Both the position numbers and the translations under genes were made by a program. A DNA stretch of 64,000 bases, taken from the NCBI RefSeq assembly GCF_022539505.1, contig NC_061514.1, forward strand, positions 331,373,090 to 331,437,089. The letters are read 5' to 3'. Shown piece after piece: positions 46,267-58,965 of this stretch. Each line of letters starts with the position of its first letter. Position 1 is the first letter of the stretch. Origin of the DNA: Lolium rigidum (taxonomy: Eukaryota > Streptophyta > Magnoliopsida > Poales > Poaceae). Under the pieces are notes generated by a model. That model ran no database searches. It saw only the letters and a program-made list of their open reading frames with translations, and had not been told where the DNA came from.

Positions 46267-48160
46267 CAAAGAACGGGGTGAGGCTGGTTTTATCCACCGG
46301 ACTGACCGTGTAGCAAGAACAACATCGATGAACAGAGATGGCGAGGCTGATCCCTGTGATCGGCCTCCAAAATTTGTGAAGGAACATTACAAAACCTTCA
46401 CCGAGCAAGCAACGTGGAGGCCGATTCCAGCAATCGGCCGAAATTACCATCACCATCCGTTTTTGCCTGGGCTCAACGTTTGACCCAACAGGGACTACTC
46501 GAAAAGCCGATACCATCAATTCTCTTGACGGAATCGGCTCGGGGGCACCTAGATGGATGATACACGAGGATATGCAGTAGAAGCGTCTCATCCTTTGGTA
46601 ATGGGTATTAAAGTATGGGGGCCGACGCATAAATCGGCCGTAAAAAAAAAAAAAAAAAAAAATCGAAAAATTTTAAGCACAGCCGACGTGCAGACATCGA
46701 CTTCAGCCTAAGACCAGGAAGTGGATCAATGGAGCAGGAAGTGGATCTTCTCTTCGAGGACCCCTAATTCTCGGTGGCAAGTCTTCGAGTTCAGCCTAAG
46801 ACCAGGGGGACAGCCGATGACGAAGCAATCGGTTGTAATGTTTTGACCAAGGTGGGGACTTGGTAGCTATCACTTCCGGGGGTGTTACGTCCAGAGTTTG
46901 GAGGGCATCAGAAGTTCAAAAACATCCCCACCGGGAGTTGCCTCAGCCTGCCAAAGACGATGAGCCGATCTGATCAGCCAGGTGCAAGATGTGAGCTGCT
47001 GAAGCTCGGGGGGCAGCTTACCCCGAAGGATCCTTTGCTACAGGAAGCCGATTCTGTTGGAATCGGTTGGCTCTGCATCACAACATGCAGAACGGGGCTG
47101 AAGAACGGGGCTGATATTGCAAAATTATCAGTTTTCAGCATGCCAGTCGATTCGGCGACAAGCCCAGGGCTCTGTCATGGACACCTGCCTGAAGCCAGAT
47201 TGCCAGCCTGGTAGATGGGCTGGTTAGACTCATGATCAGGTTTAATGATCCCTTTTGAGGTGTTTCGAGATGTAGAGCCGATGCACGGTCATCGACCTTA
47301 GTACAAGTGCGCAAAGTTGCCGGGTTGCCGGTTCAGCGAGTACTACCGGAGGAATGTTGGCATGCAAGTCAGCCTTGTCCATGGAGATGTGGGTAGTCAT
47401 CCACCGTGTCGACTGCCAACGGAAGAAAAGTGATCGGCTGGTGGCCCTGCAGGATAGCTCTCTTGGATGTGATCGAGCCAGCCCTAAAATGTCGATGGTC
47501 TGGGAAACCGATTTGTTGGAATCGGCTGATGCGGCACCACAGTTGGGAAGCTGGTGATGGTCCATTAGGCTGGTCCGTTTGTTATCCTCGCCTTGGCTGA
47601 GGCTCGGGGGGCAGCTCGCCCTCGAGGTGTAGCGGATTTTGTCGAAATCGGCTCACTCTTCGTCACAGCTCGTTGAAAAATGGTGAATTATTGCAGAAGG
47701 AAACTGCCGGAGCTGAGTGAGCGGAATCTGGAGAGGATAATGCGGCAGAAGAATGTCTGAAATTTAAAGATAATGAGGAAGCTGGACATTATTGTTGGAG
47801 TTTGCCGCTAAGTCTAATATCCCATTCAGTTGAATCTGCATTTCCAAGTTCTGGGGTTTGCACGATTGTGGCTTGACCCTGTTTGACCAAGGGTTTGGAG
47901 ATCCGGATGGATTTATCTCAAGAATTATCAAGAAAGAGACCGATGTTCTGCCATCGGCTCATTGAGCATCGACCGAATCGACAATCGGTAGATTCAGCAC
48001 GAAGGGCAATCGGCTAAATTGTCACCAAGGAAATCAGTAAGATCAAATTGGGGAATTCTTCATTGATAAACAAGGATTTCTTACATAAAGAGCCGATTGC
48101 TCTCAAAAGGCATTGCTAGGGGGAACATTGCCCCATCTACTACTCCTAGCTCTACCCTAT
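46267..48160 (+). repeat. Non-coding interior of Gypsy F with GCCGAT/ATCGGC pairs
   Basis: No frame is supported. Short inverted pairs built on GCCGAT and ATCGGC recur throughout, for example 46419-46439 (8-bp stem, 5-base loop), 46505-46539, 46621-46638, about 47046-47065, about 47504-47525 and 47942-47960. A 21-base A run lies near 46642-46662. Confidence 0.7.
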
Positions 48161-48674
48161 CTAGGGGCCGCTACTGCCCTCATCGTCGTCTTCATCACTG
48201 TCGTCGGCGCTGTTCCCGGCCGGCTCATCATCGCTGCTGTGGCGGCCATCGGCGGGACCTTCGTTGTCCTCATCCACCTCGTCGGCGTCATCGTCGGCGT
48301 CGAAGTCGCTGAGATTGCCGGGCCGGGGCGGTGGCGCTTGGCCGGTGGCTCGTCGGACGAGCTGTCATCTTCTTCCTCCTCCTCCTTCTCTTCCGCCTCC
48401 TCGGAGGAGGGGCCCCGTCCCAGGAAAGGTGGTCGTCGTCGCTTTCCTCCACCGCTTCCTCATTGGCGAGGAAGCAGAGGTCGCTCTCCCCATCGGTCAG
48501 GGACTGGTCGTCCTCTGACCAAATGGAGAAGTTGTGGCTCGGGTCGTCCCCGGCCTCGATGGCGCGGCGGGTGTTGGCCGCATGGGCCTCCACCGGGTCC
48601 CACTCCGGCGTTGGCTCGCGGAAGGGGGAGGACTGAGTAGAGAGACCCGATGAAGAGGAAGAAGAGGAAGACAT
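48161..48674 (-). pseudogene. Antisense Ser/acid-rich ORF in Gypsy F
   Basis: On the strand opposite gag, a frame starts at the ATG at 48674 with eight Ser residues. It continues through FREPTPEWDP and SIWSEDDQSLTDGESDLCFL. After a probable one-base shift near 48410 it becomes Glu/Asp-rich (EEAEEKEEEEEDDSSSDEPP) with a basic KRHR patch. After a second shift it runs in an acidic frame to TAG at 48161-48163. I have seen closely similar predicted proteins in wheat-type genomes (memory). Known family context: Tat-branch Gypsy elements such as Grande carry an antisense gene for a nuclear protein in this position. Function here unknown; an acidic nuclear protein is a reasonable guess. Confidence 0.5.
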
Positions 48675-48949
48675 GGCGGCAGAGGAGGGCTTTTGGGAAG
48701 TGCTAGTGCGAAAGGGGATGAAGGAGGAAGCTACAGGAAGTGGCCAAATAAAAGGGGGAATTTACGGTTTAATGCCTAAGCAGTTCCCGAAGACGTGGTG
48801 CCAGAACCGTCAAGTCGTGCAGAGAAGCTGAGAAGTCAAGACGTCATCATGAAAAATGCTGTGGCGGTTCTGCTCTGCCACGACATGACCCGGCGAAGGA
48901 AAAGCGTAATGATTTTGGAAATGTCATTTCCAAAACCAGGGGGGCATGT

Positions 48950-50117
48950 GTTATCACCAGAATCTGACCAAGCCAGAGGTGGGCCGCGATCAAGATGGAC
49001 GTGAAGATTGTACATGGAAGAAATACGTGAATCGGCCTTTTATACCAAGTTGGGCTAAACTGCCCATGTATCTGTAACATATTAGATCGCATCTTAGTTT
49101 AGAAGTTAGAGTTTTACCCGTGCACGGTTTGGTGCACGCCCACATTAGAAAGTCCCCTGGACTATAAATATGTATCTAGGGTTTATGGAATAAACAACAA
49201 CCAACGTTCAACACAAACCAATCTCGGCGCATCGCCAACTCCTTCGTCTCGAGGGTTCCTCCGGTAAGCATCATGCTGCCTAGATCGCATCTCGCGATCT
49301 AGGCAGCACAAGCCTGCCTAGTTGTTCATGCGTTGCTCGTCATCGAAGCGCTTTTGATGGCGAGCAACGTAGTTATCGTAGACGCGTTAGGGTTAGCATC
49401 GTTCTTAGCATCATATGCTCGCGTAGTGCAACCCTTGCGCGTCTAGCCGTCCTTGTGCCTCATCATGGGTGCAGGGGCGGCACCCCGCTTGGTCTTTATT
49501 TAGTAGATCTGATCCGTTATGGTCGATCCTTGATTCATCAAGGATTAGTTTAATATCTGCAATAGTTAGGCCTTACAAAGGGTTGGAGGATCCAGCGGCA
49601 TGCGGGGTGTAGTTTGCTGCCCCTAGACAGGGACGTTCCGAGGATCAACCTAGTGTTGGTTTTTAGGCCTTGTCTAGGGCTGGCTTACGTTTACCGTGCG
49701 TGAGCGCGAGGCCCAATCGTGAGTAGGATGATCCGATTATGCGGTGAAAACCCTAGATCGTCGTGGATCTCATACGCTTTACATTGATCAAGCAGGACCA
49801 CCATATATTCGGCCACCTTGGACGAATCATGGGTGAATCGGCTCCCTGAGCCGATTCACAGGACAACCTGAGAGCCGATCGAGGCTCGTATTTAACGCGT
49901 GCGTGTGTGCCCTGCAGGAAACTAAGCGAGGCATCATCCACACCTTCCTGACCAGGTATAGGTCAGGTGGCACGCCCTTGCGACCCAGCATCGGCGCGCG
50001 ACCAGGAGGCTTTGCGGGCCGTCGCTCTGAGGGACTGGGGCCAGCCGCAGCCCTAGTCGTTCCCGGCTCTACCGTGTTGGCCAGTCGCTGCCCGCCGGTG
50101 GGTTTCTGACGCCAACA
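48950..50117 (+). repeat. 3' LTR of Gypsy F
   Basis: 1168 bp matching 43416-44580 with few differences. The 12-bp stem hairpin is kept at 49833-49859 although the loop changed from CAC to CCT. Confidence 0.9.
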
Positions 50118-50122
50118 AGTTC

Positions 50123-50634
50123 CTATAGTGGAATCTTGGATGAAGTGCATCCATGGAGGCTAGCTTGGTGTTGTACTAGCCCCCATGGGTTGTTGGGAGC
50201 CTCCTTGTAGTGTGGAGCTCTCCCCAACCTTGTGAAGGAATCACCGCCTCGACCGGTGCCTTAGTCGAGAAGGGGGAGCACCTTTGTGGAGCTCTCCCGA
50301 GGAAGAAGGTGAGGCCTTCCTTCGTGGTGTGGCCGTCTAGCCTCTTGTGTGAGGCTAGCACCTCCTCAACGCAGACGTACTCCCTTTTGTGGGAGGAACT
50401 ACGAAAACAAACCTCGCCTCGTCTCTGCGCCCTCCGGTTGTCCCGCTCCTTACTCTTACTATCTTGTGTGATTCCTTTGCTTGTTGTACTTGTCTAGGAT
50501 CATTGTAGGATCACCCCCATTGCTAAAGCTATCACCTTTATCTTCCGTTGCACTAAAAAATTGAAAAAGACTAAAACTTGACGTAGCGCCCATTCACCCC
50601 CCCCACCCCCCTCTTGTTCGCTACGATCCATTCA
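50123..50634 (+). repeat. 5' LTR of element E, right part
   Basis: The remainder of the LTR begun at 42574, ending in a poly-C-containing stretch and CCATTCA. With Gypsy F and one AGTTC removed, the LTR is 1354 bp. Confidence 0.7.
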
Positions 50635-50636
50635 AT

Positions 50637-50652
50637 TGGTATCAGAGCAAGG
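50637..50652 (+). promoter_or_regulatory. Primer-binding site of element E
   Basis: TGGTATCAGAGCAAGG, two bases after the LTR end, is an initiator-methionine tRNA type site. Confidence 0.8.
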
Positions 50653-51542
50653 TTTTCTTGCTCGGGCTTTACCGCCTAAGAAATGGCCGAACAAGAGAAT
50701 GGAGAGAATGGGTTCCTTCCCGATGAGCAATCACCTCCACCATCAATTGTCGATAGCACTCCGGCTACTTTGGATGACCTCAAGAAATTGGAGTCATCCA
50801 TTGTATCTCAAATGAAGGCTATGATGATGGAGTTGATTGCTCCCAAATCAACCCCCATTATAAATCCTAATGTAAATGTTGATGTTCCTCCACCACAAGT
50901 CAACACTCCTCCTCTTGTTGATTTTGTCGCGCAATCGACAAAACCACCTCGAGAAGGGGAACTAGCTTGAGGACATTGGCACTTCATCAAAAGGAAAGGA
51001 TGAATCACCGGTTGAGGGACAATTAGGAGGCTATCATACGGTTCCCCCACCAAGTGATTTCTCCCTAAATGTCCCAATACCCATGCCTCGTATCTTGACT
51101 CATGGCTCACCACCGCTACTTGATTCCAATACCTTTGAAAATTGGCAATTCTTGATGAAATCTCATGTTCGCAGCGCGTCTACCAAACTTTGGCGCATCA
51201 TTGAGGAAGGTTATTCACCAAGAGACCAAAAGAACTTGACAAGAAGAGAGGTCGTGGATGATCAACTCAACGCCACCGCCATCAACATGATTCACATGGC
51301 CGTCACACCCAAGGACCGCACTCATATCCGCTCGCTCAAGACCGCCAAGGAAGCATGGAATAAACTCGACAAGCTCTTCCTCGGAAATGAGAGCATCCAA
51401 AGCTCTCGTTTCGATGAAGTGAACAATATGGCGGACAACTTTGTCATGAATGAAGGAGAATCACCCGAAGAGATGTACCGGCGCCTTATCGCTCTCGCCG
51501 TGCAAATGCAAGATCTTGGAGCAACATTTGTGGATGACCCTT

Positions 51543-53142
51543 TGATACATCTCCGACATATCGATAATTTCTTATGTTCCATGCTACATTATTGACGATA
51601 TCTACATGTTTTATACACATTATATGTCGTATTTACGCATTTTCCGGCACTAACCTATTAACAAGATGCCGAAGAGCCAGTTGTTGTTTTCTGCTGTTTT
51701 TGGTTTCAGAAATCCTAGTAAGGAAATATTCTCGGAATTGGACGAAATCAACGCCCAGGGTCCTATGTTTGCACGAAGCTTCCAGAAGACCGAGGGGGAA
51801 AGGAAGTGGGGCCACGAGGTGCCGCCACACTAGGGCGGCGCGGCCAGGCTTGGGCCCGCGCGGCCCTAGTGTGTGGGGCCCTCGTGTGGCCCCCCGCGTT
51901 GCCCTTCCGCCTACTTAAAGTCTTCGTCGCGAAACCCTCTGTACCGAGAGCCACGATACGGAAAACCTTCCGGAGACGCCGCCGTCGCCAATCCCATCTC
52001 GGGGGATTCGGGAGATCGCCTCCGGCACCCTGCCGGAGAGGGGAATCATCTCCGGAGGACTCTTCATCGCCATGATCGCCTCCGGAGTGATGAGTGAGTA
52101 GTTCACCCCTGGACTATGGGTCCATAGCGGTAGCTAGATGGTCGTCTTCTCCTAATTGTGCTTCATTGTTGGATCTTGTGAGCTGCCTAACATGATCAAG
52201 ATCATCTATCTGTAATACTATATGTTGTGTTTGTCGGGATCCGATGGATAGAGAATACTATGTTATGGTGATTATCAATCTATTACCTATGTGTTGTTTA
52301 TGATCTTGCATGCTCTCCGTTATTAGTAGAGGCTCTGGCCAAGTTTACGCTCTTAACTCCAAGAGGGAGTATTTATGCTCGATAGTGGGTTCATGCCTCC
52401 ATTAAATGCTGGGACGAGTGACGGAAAGTTCTAAGGTTGTGGATGTGTTGTTGCCACTAGGGATAAAACATTGATGCTATGTCTAAGGATGTAGTTGTTG
52501 ATTACATTACGCACCATACTTAATGCAATTGTCTGTTGCTTGCAACTTAATACTGGAAGGGGTTCGGATGATAACTTCGAAGGTGGACTTTTTAGGCATA
52601 GATGCATGCTTGGATGGCGGTCTATGTACTTTGTCGTAATGCCCTGATTAAATCTCACTATATTTATCATATCATGTATGTGCATTGTTATGCCCTCTCT
52701 ATTTGTCAATTGCCCGACTGTAATTTGTTCACCCAACATGCTTTAATCTTATGGGAGAGACACCTCTAGTGAACTGTGGACCCCGGTCCTATTCTTTACA
52801 TCGCATATAATCTACTGCAATTGTTCTTTACTTGTTTTCTTCGCAAACAATCATCTTCCACACAATACGGTTAATCCTTTGTTACAGCAAGCCGGTGAGA
52901 TTGACAACCTCATCTGTTTCGTTGGGGCAAAGTACTTTGGTTGTGTTGTGCGGGTTCCACGTTGGCGCCGGAATCCCTGGTGTTGCGCCGCATCACATTT
53001 CGCCACCATCAACCTTCAACGTGCTTCTTGGCTCCTCCTGGTTCGATTAAACCTTGGTTTCTTTACGAGGGAAAACTTGCCACCGTGCGCATCATACCTT
53101 CCTCTTGGGGTTCCCAACAGACGTGTACATCTACGCGCATCA
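51543..53142 (+). repeat. 5' LTR of Sabrina-like element B
   Basis: 1600 bp, from TGATACATCTCC to CGCATCA, followed after a short spacer by CGGCGCCGTTGCCGGGGA. Confidence 0.9.
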
Positions 53143-53395
53143 AGCCTGTTTTCGGCGCCGTTGCCGGGGAGATCAAGACACGCTTGCAAGGGGAGTCTCC
53201 ACTTCCCAATCTCTTTACTTTGTTTTTGTCTTGCTTTATTTTATTTACTACTTTGTTTGCTGCACCTAAACAAAACACACAAAAATTAGTTGCTAGTTTT
53301 ACTTTATTTACTGTCTTGCTCTCTATATCAAAAACACACAAAAATTAGTTACTTGCATTTACTTTATCTAGTTTGCTTTATTTCTTGTTGCTAAA

Positions 53396-54778
53396 ATGAA
53401 TACCCCTGAAAATACTAAGTTGTGTGACTTCACAAACACAAATAATAATGATTTCCTATGCACACCTATTGCTCCACCCTGCTACTACAGCGAGAATTCT
53501 TTGAAATTAAACACTGCTTTACTCGAACCTTGTTATGAGAGAGCAATTTTCTGGTGTTAGTTCCGATGATGCTTGCTCGCCCATCTTAATAATTTTGTTG
53601 AACTTTGTGAAATGCAAAAGTATAAGGATGTAGATGGTGATATTATTAAATTGAAATTGTTTCCTTTCTCATTAAGAGGAAGAGCTAAAGATTGGTTGCT
53701 ATCTTTGCCTAAGAATAGTATTGATTCATGGACTAAATGTAAGGATGATTTTATTGGTAGATATTATCCTCCCGCTAAAATTATATCTTTGAGAAGTAGC
53801 ATAATTAATTTTAAGCAATTAGATACTGAACATGTTGCTCAAGCATGGGAGAGAATGAAATCTTTGGTAAAGAATTGCCCAACCCATGGACTGACTACTT
53901 GGATGATTATCCAAACCTTCTATGCAGGACTAAATTTTGGACTATTACCACCACTAGTAATGCTAATTCTTCACATGTTGCTGCACCTCCTACGATCAAT
54001 GGTAAAATAATTGGTGTTGGCAATGTTTCTACTCCTAGTGCAAAGCGTACAAAACTGCCTGAAACTGCTGTTTTTGATAAAACTGCTGAAATTTTTCAAA
54101 ATATTGGTGACAATGATTCCATTGCTGTAGCTCATAATGATTTAGATTTTGATGATTGCCACATCTCTGAAGTTATAAAGTTCTTACAAAAACTTGCTAA
54201 AAGTCCTAATGCTAGTGCTATAAATTTGGCCTTTACAAAACACATTACAAATGCTCTCATTAAAGCTCGGGCAGAGAAACTAAAACTTCAAGCTTCTATT
54301 CCTAGGAAGTTAGAAGATGGTTGGGAGCCCATCATTAAAATGAAATTCAATGACTTTGAATGTAATGCTTTATGTGATCTTGGTGCAAGTATTTCTGTTA
54401 TGCCTAAAAAGATTTATGATATGCTTGACTTGCCACCATTGAAGAATTGTTATTTGGATGTTAATCTTGCCGATAATGTTAAAAATAAACCTTTGGGGAG
54501 GATTGATAATGTGCGCATTACGGTTAACAATAACCTTGTCCCCGTTGATTTTGTTGTCTTGGATATCGAATGCAATGCATCTTGTCCTATTGTGTTGGGA
54601 AGACCTTTTCTTCGAACCGTTGGTGCTTGTTATTGATATGAAGGAAGGTAATATTAGATATCAATTTCCTCTCAAGAAAGGTATGGAACACTTCCCTAGA
54701 AAGAGAATGAAGTTGCCTTTTGATTCTATTATTAGAACAAGTTATGATGTTGATGCTTCTACTCTTGATGTTACTTGA
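53396..54778 (+). pseudogene. Sabrina-like gag-protease of element B, deleted
   Basis: From the ATG at 53396 (MNTPENTKLCDFT) to TGA at 54776-54778. Early base gains (near 53480-53575) disturb the frame. Gag is recognisable at 53573-53935 (LRGRAKDWLLSLPKN, FYAGLN). It then jumps directly to sequence that in element A begins at 11528, so the capsid C-terminus and the Asn/Tyr-rich part are gone. The protease follows (CDLGASISVMPKKIYDML, FVVLDIECNASCPIVLGRPF), and it retains the GRPF that element A lost. It is not functional as a whole. Confidence 0.85.
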
Positions 54779-57368
54779 TTTGCACTTTCGCGCCTAGGCG
54801 AAAGGCGTTAAAGAAAAGCACTTCTTGGGAGATAACCCATGTGTTTATTTTACTACAGAAATTTTTGTTTTGTTGAGTCTTGGAAGTTGTTTACTACTGT
54901 AGCAACCTCTCCTTATCATGTTTTTGTGCCAAGTAAAGTTTCTATGCTAAAGTTGATGTTATATTTGGGATCGCTGCGCGTGAAACAGCATTGCTGTCTG
55001 TCACGAATTCTGGCATAAGTCTCTGTAAAAAATTCGAAAAAATCTGCAAATTTACGAGCGTGATCCTCAGATATGTACGCAACTTTCATTTGTTTTGAGT
55101 TTTTCCATTTGAGCAAGTCTAGTGCCCCTTTCAGGTTCGTCTTTACGGACTGTTCTGTTTTTGACAGATTCTGCCTTTTATTTCGCATTGCCGTATTTGC
55201 TATGTTGGATGAATTTCTTTGATCCATTAATGTCCAGTAGCTTTGTGCAATGTCCAGAAGTGTTAAGAATGATTGTGTCACCTCTGAATATGTGAATTTT
55301 TAATTGTGCACTAACCCTCTAATGAGTTTGCCTGAAGTTTGGTGTGAAGGAAGTTTTCAAGGGTCAAGAGAGGAGTATGATATACTATGATCAAGAGGAG
55401 TGAAAGCTCTAAGCTTGGGGATGCCCCCGTGGTTCATCCCTGCATATTTTAATAAGACTCAAGCGTCTAAGCTTGGGGATGCCCAAGGCATCCCCTTCTT
55501 CATCGACAACATCATCAGGTTCCTCCCCTGGAACTATATTTTTATTCAGTCACATCTTATGTACTTTGCTTGGAGCGTCGGTTTGTTTTGTTTTTGTTTT
55601 TGTTTGAATAAAATGGATCCTAGCATTCACTTGTATGGGAGAGAGACACGCTCCGCTGTTGCATATGGACAAATATGTCCTTAGGCTTTACTCATAATGT
55701 TCAAGGCGAAGGTTGAAATTTCTTCGTTAAATTGTTATATGGTTGGAATCGGGAAATGCTACATGTAGTAATTCTAAAATGTCTTGGATAATGTGATACT
55801 TGGCAATTGTTGTGCTCATGTTTAAGCTCTTGCATCATATACTTTGCACCCATTAATGAAGAAATACATAGAGCTTGCTAAAATTTGGTTTGCATATTTG
55901 GTCTCTCTAAGGTCTAGATAATTTCTAGTATTGAGTTTTGAACAACAAGGAAGACGGTGTAGAGTCTTATAATGTTTACAATATGTCTTTCATGTGAGTT
56001 TTGCTGCACCGGTTCATCCTTGAGTTTGCTTCAAATAACCTTGCTAGCCTAAACCTTGTATCGAGAGGGAATACTTCTCATGCATCCAAAATCCTTGAGC
56101 CAACCACTATGCCATTCGTGTCCACCATACCTACCTACTACATGGTATTTCTCCGCCATTCCAAAGTAAATTGCTTGAGTGCTACCTTTAAAATTCCATC
56201 ATTCGCCTTTGCAATATATAGCTCATGGGACAAATAGCCTTAAAAACTATTGTGGTAATGAATATGTAGTTATGTGTCTTAATTCTTATAAGTTGCTTGT
56301 TGAGCGGTAACCATGTTTTCTGGGGACGCCATCAACTTTACCTTTGTTGGATATCATGTGAGATGCTATGCATGTTCGTCTTGTCTGAAGTAGTGGACTT
56401 CACGATCAAATGGTTTGAGTATGCATATGTTAGAGAAGAACATTGGGCCGCTAACTAAAGCCATGTATCATGGTGGAAGTTTCGGTTTGGACATACAACC
56501 TCAATCTCTTATGAGAATATTAACTATTGTTGAATGCTTAAGCATGAAAAAGAGGAGTCCATTATCTGTTGTCTATGTTGTCCCGGTATGGATGTCTAAG
56601 TTGAGAATAATCAAAAGCGAGAAATCCAATGCGTGCTTTCTCCTTAGACACTTGTACGGGCGGCATAGAGGTACCCCTTTGTGACACTTGGTTGAAACAT
56701 ATGTTATGTGATGAGAATCCGTGTTTTCCGAGATAGTAGGACAAGGTGCGAGCACTATTGGTACTCTATGCATGAGACATGCAACTTGTAGGAAGTATTA
56801 TGCATAGCACATATGAATTATTACTACCGTTGACAAAATTGTTTCATGTTTTCAAAATAAAAGCTCTAGCACAAATATAGCAATCGATGCTTTCCTCTTT
56901 GAAGGACCTTTCTTTTACTTTTATTGTTGAGTCGGTTTACCTATCTCTCTCCACCTTAAGAAGCAAACACTTGTGTGAACTGTGCATTGATTCCTACATA
57001 CTTGCATATTGCACTTGTTATATTACTTTACATTGACACTATCCATGAGATATACATGTTATAAGTTGAAAGCAACCGCTGAAACTTAATCTTCCTTTGT
57101 GTTGCTTCAATACCTTTACTTTGATTTATTGCTTTATGAGTTAACTCTTATGCAAGACTTATTGATGCTTGTCTTAAAGTACTATTCATGAAAAGTCTTT
57201 GCTTTATGATTCATTTGTTTACTCATGTCATTACCATTGTTTTGATCGCTGCATTCATTACATATGCTTACAATAGTATGATCAAGGTTATGATGGCATG
57301 TCACTCCAGAAATTATCCTTGTTATCGTTTACACGCTCGGGACGAGCGAGAACTAAGCTTGGGGATGC
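54779..57368 (+). other. Non-coding 3' interior of Sabrina-like element B
   Basis: About 2.6 kb corresponding to 12399-14881 in element A, without a supported frame. AAGCTTGGGGATGC-type tracts occur at 55411, 55469 and 57355; the last is the polypurine tract. Confidence 0.8.
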
Positions 57369-58965
57369 CGATACGTCTCCGACGTATCGATAATTTCTTA
57401 TGTTCCATGCTACATTATTGATGATATCTACATGTTTTATACACATTATATGTCGTATTTACGCATTTTCCGGCACTAACCTATTAACAAGATGCCGAAG
57501 AGCCGGTTGTTGTTTTCTCGCTGTTTTTGGTTTCAGAAATCCTAGTAAGGAAATATTCTCGGAATTGGACGAAATCAACGCCCGGGGTCCTATTTTTGCA
57601 CGAAGCTTCCGGAAGACCGAGGGGAAAGGAAGTGGGGCCACGAGGCACCGCCACACTAGGGCGGCGCGGCCGGGCTTGGGCCCGCGCGGCCCTAGTGTGT
57701 GGGGCCCTCGTGTGGCCCCCCGCGTTGCCCTTCCGCCTACTTAAAGTCTTCGTCGCGAAACCCTCTGTACCGAGAGCCACGATACGGAAAACCTTCCAGA
57801 GACGCCGCCGCCGCCAATCCCATCTCGGGGGATTCGGGAGATCGCCTCCGGCACCCTGCCGGAGAGGGGAATCATGTCCCCGAGGACTCTTCATCGCCAT
57901 GATCGGCTCCGGAGTGATGAGTGAGTAGTTCACCCCTGGACTATGGGTCCATAGCAGTAGCTAGATGGTCGTCTTCTCCTAATTGTGCTTCATTGTTGGA
58001 TCTTGTGAGCTGCCTAACATGATCAAGATCATCGATCTGTAATACTATATGTTGTGTTTGTCGGGATCCGATGGATAGAGAATACTATGTTATGGTGATT
58101 ATCAATCTATTACCTATGTGTTGTTTATGATCTTGCATGCTCTCCGTTATTAGTAGAGGCTCCGGCCAAGTTTTTGCTCTTAACTCCAAGAGGGAGTATT
58201 TATGCTCGATAGTGGGTTCATGCCTCCATTAAATCTGGGACGATGACGAGAAAGTTCTATGGTTGTGGATGTCTTGTTGCCACTAGGGATAAAACATTGA
58301 TGCTATGTCTAAGGATGTAGTTGTTGATTACATTACGCACCATACTTAATGCAATTGTCTGTTGCTTGCAACTTAATACTGGAAGGGGTTCGGATGATAA
58401 CCTGAAGGTGGAATTTTTAGGCATAGATGCATGCTGGATGGCGGTCTATGTACTTTGTCGTAATGCCCTGATTAAATCTCACTATATTTATCATATCATG
58501 TATGTGCATTGTTATGCCCTCTCTATTTGTCAATTGCCCGACTGTAATTTGTTCACCCAACATGCTTTAATCTTATGGGAGAGACACCTCTAGTGAACTG
58601 TGGACCCCGATCCTATTCTTTACATCGCATACAATCTACTTGCAATTGTTCTTTCTTGTTTTCTTCGCAAACAATCATCTTCCACACAATACGGTTAATC
58701 CTTTGTTACGGCAAGCCGGTGAGATTGACAACCTCACTGTTTTGTTGGGGCAAAGTACTTTGGTTGTGTTGTGCAGGTTCCACGTTGGCGCCGGAATCCC
58801 TGGTGTTGCGCCGCATCACATTTCGCCACCATCAACCTTCAACGTGCTTCTTGGCTCCTCCTGGTTCGATTAAACCTTGGTTTCTTTCTGAGGGAAAACT
58901 TGTCACTGTGCGCATCATACCTTCCTCTTGGGGTTCCCAATGGACGTGTACATCTACGCGCATCA
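57369..58965 (+). repeat. 3' LTR of Sabrina-like element B
   Basis: 1597 bp, very similar to 51543-53142, ending CGCATCA before CCCTT. Confidence 0.9.

Larger units (their letters stand above)
43416..50117 (+). mobile_element. Gypsy LTR retrotransposon F, complete, non-autonomous
   Basis: LTRs at 43416-44580 and 48950-50117 (about 1.17 kb each, TGTTATCACC...GCCAACA) are flanked by the perfect target duplication AGTTC (43411-43415, 50118-50122). A site TGGCACGCCCGGTGGGAC follows the 5' LTR and a purine tract GGGGGGCA precedes the 3' LTR. The interior encodes gag and an aspartic protease, then about 2 kb of non-coding sequence and an antisense frame. There is no reverse transcriptase or integrase. 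The layout (long 3' interior with an antisense ORF) recalls the Tat branch of Gypsy, for example maize Grande. Family not named. Confidence 0.85.
51543..58965 (+). mobile_element. Sabrina-like Gypsy LTR retrotransposon B, internally deleted
   Basis: LTRs 51543-53142 and 57369-58965, with perfect target duplication CCCTT (51538-51542, 58966-58970), inserted in the gag of element E. It is the same family as element A but a different subfamily: the GC-rich part of the LTR differs and the gag is about 0.7 kb shorter through a deletion near 53937. It has no pol. The 3' LTR starts CGATACG (T to C at the first base). Confidence 0.9.

Noticed and set aside
46419..48100. Regular short repeats as a possible CRISPR-like array
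   Set aside because: Units are 6-8 bases, inverted, unevenly spaced, and inside a eukaryotic retrotransposon. None of the features of a CRISPR array is present.
48113..48640. A 175-codon sense frame over the antisense ORF of Gypsy F
   Set aside because: Its Gly/Arg/Pro/Val composition is the mirror of Asp/Ser/Glu codons on the other strand, which looks the more protein-like of the two.
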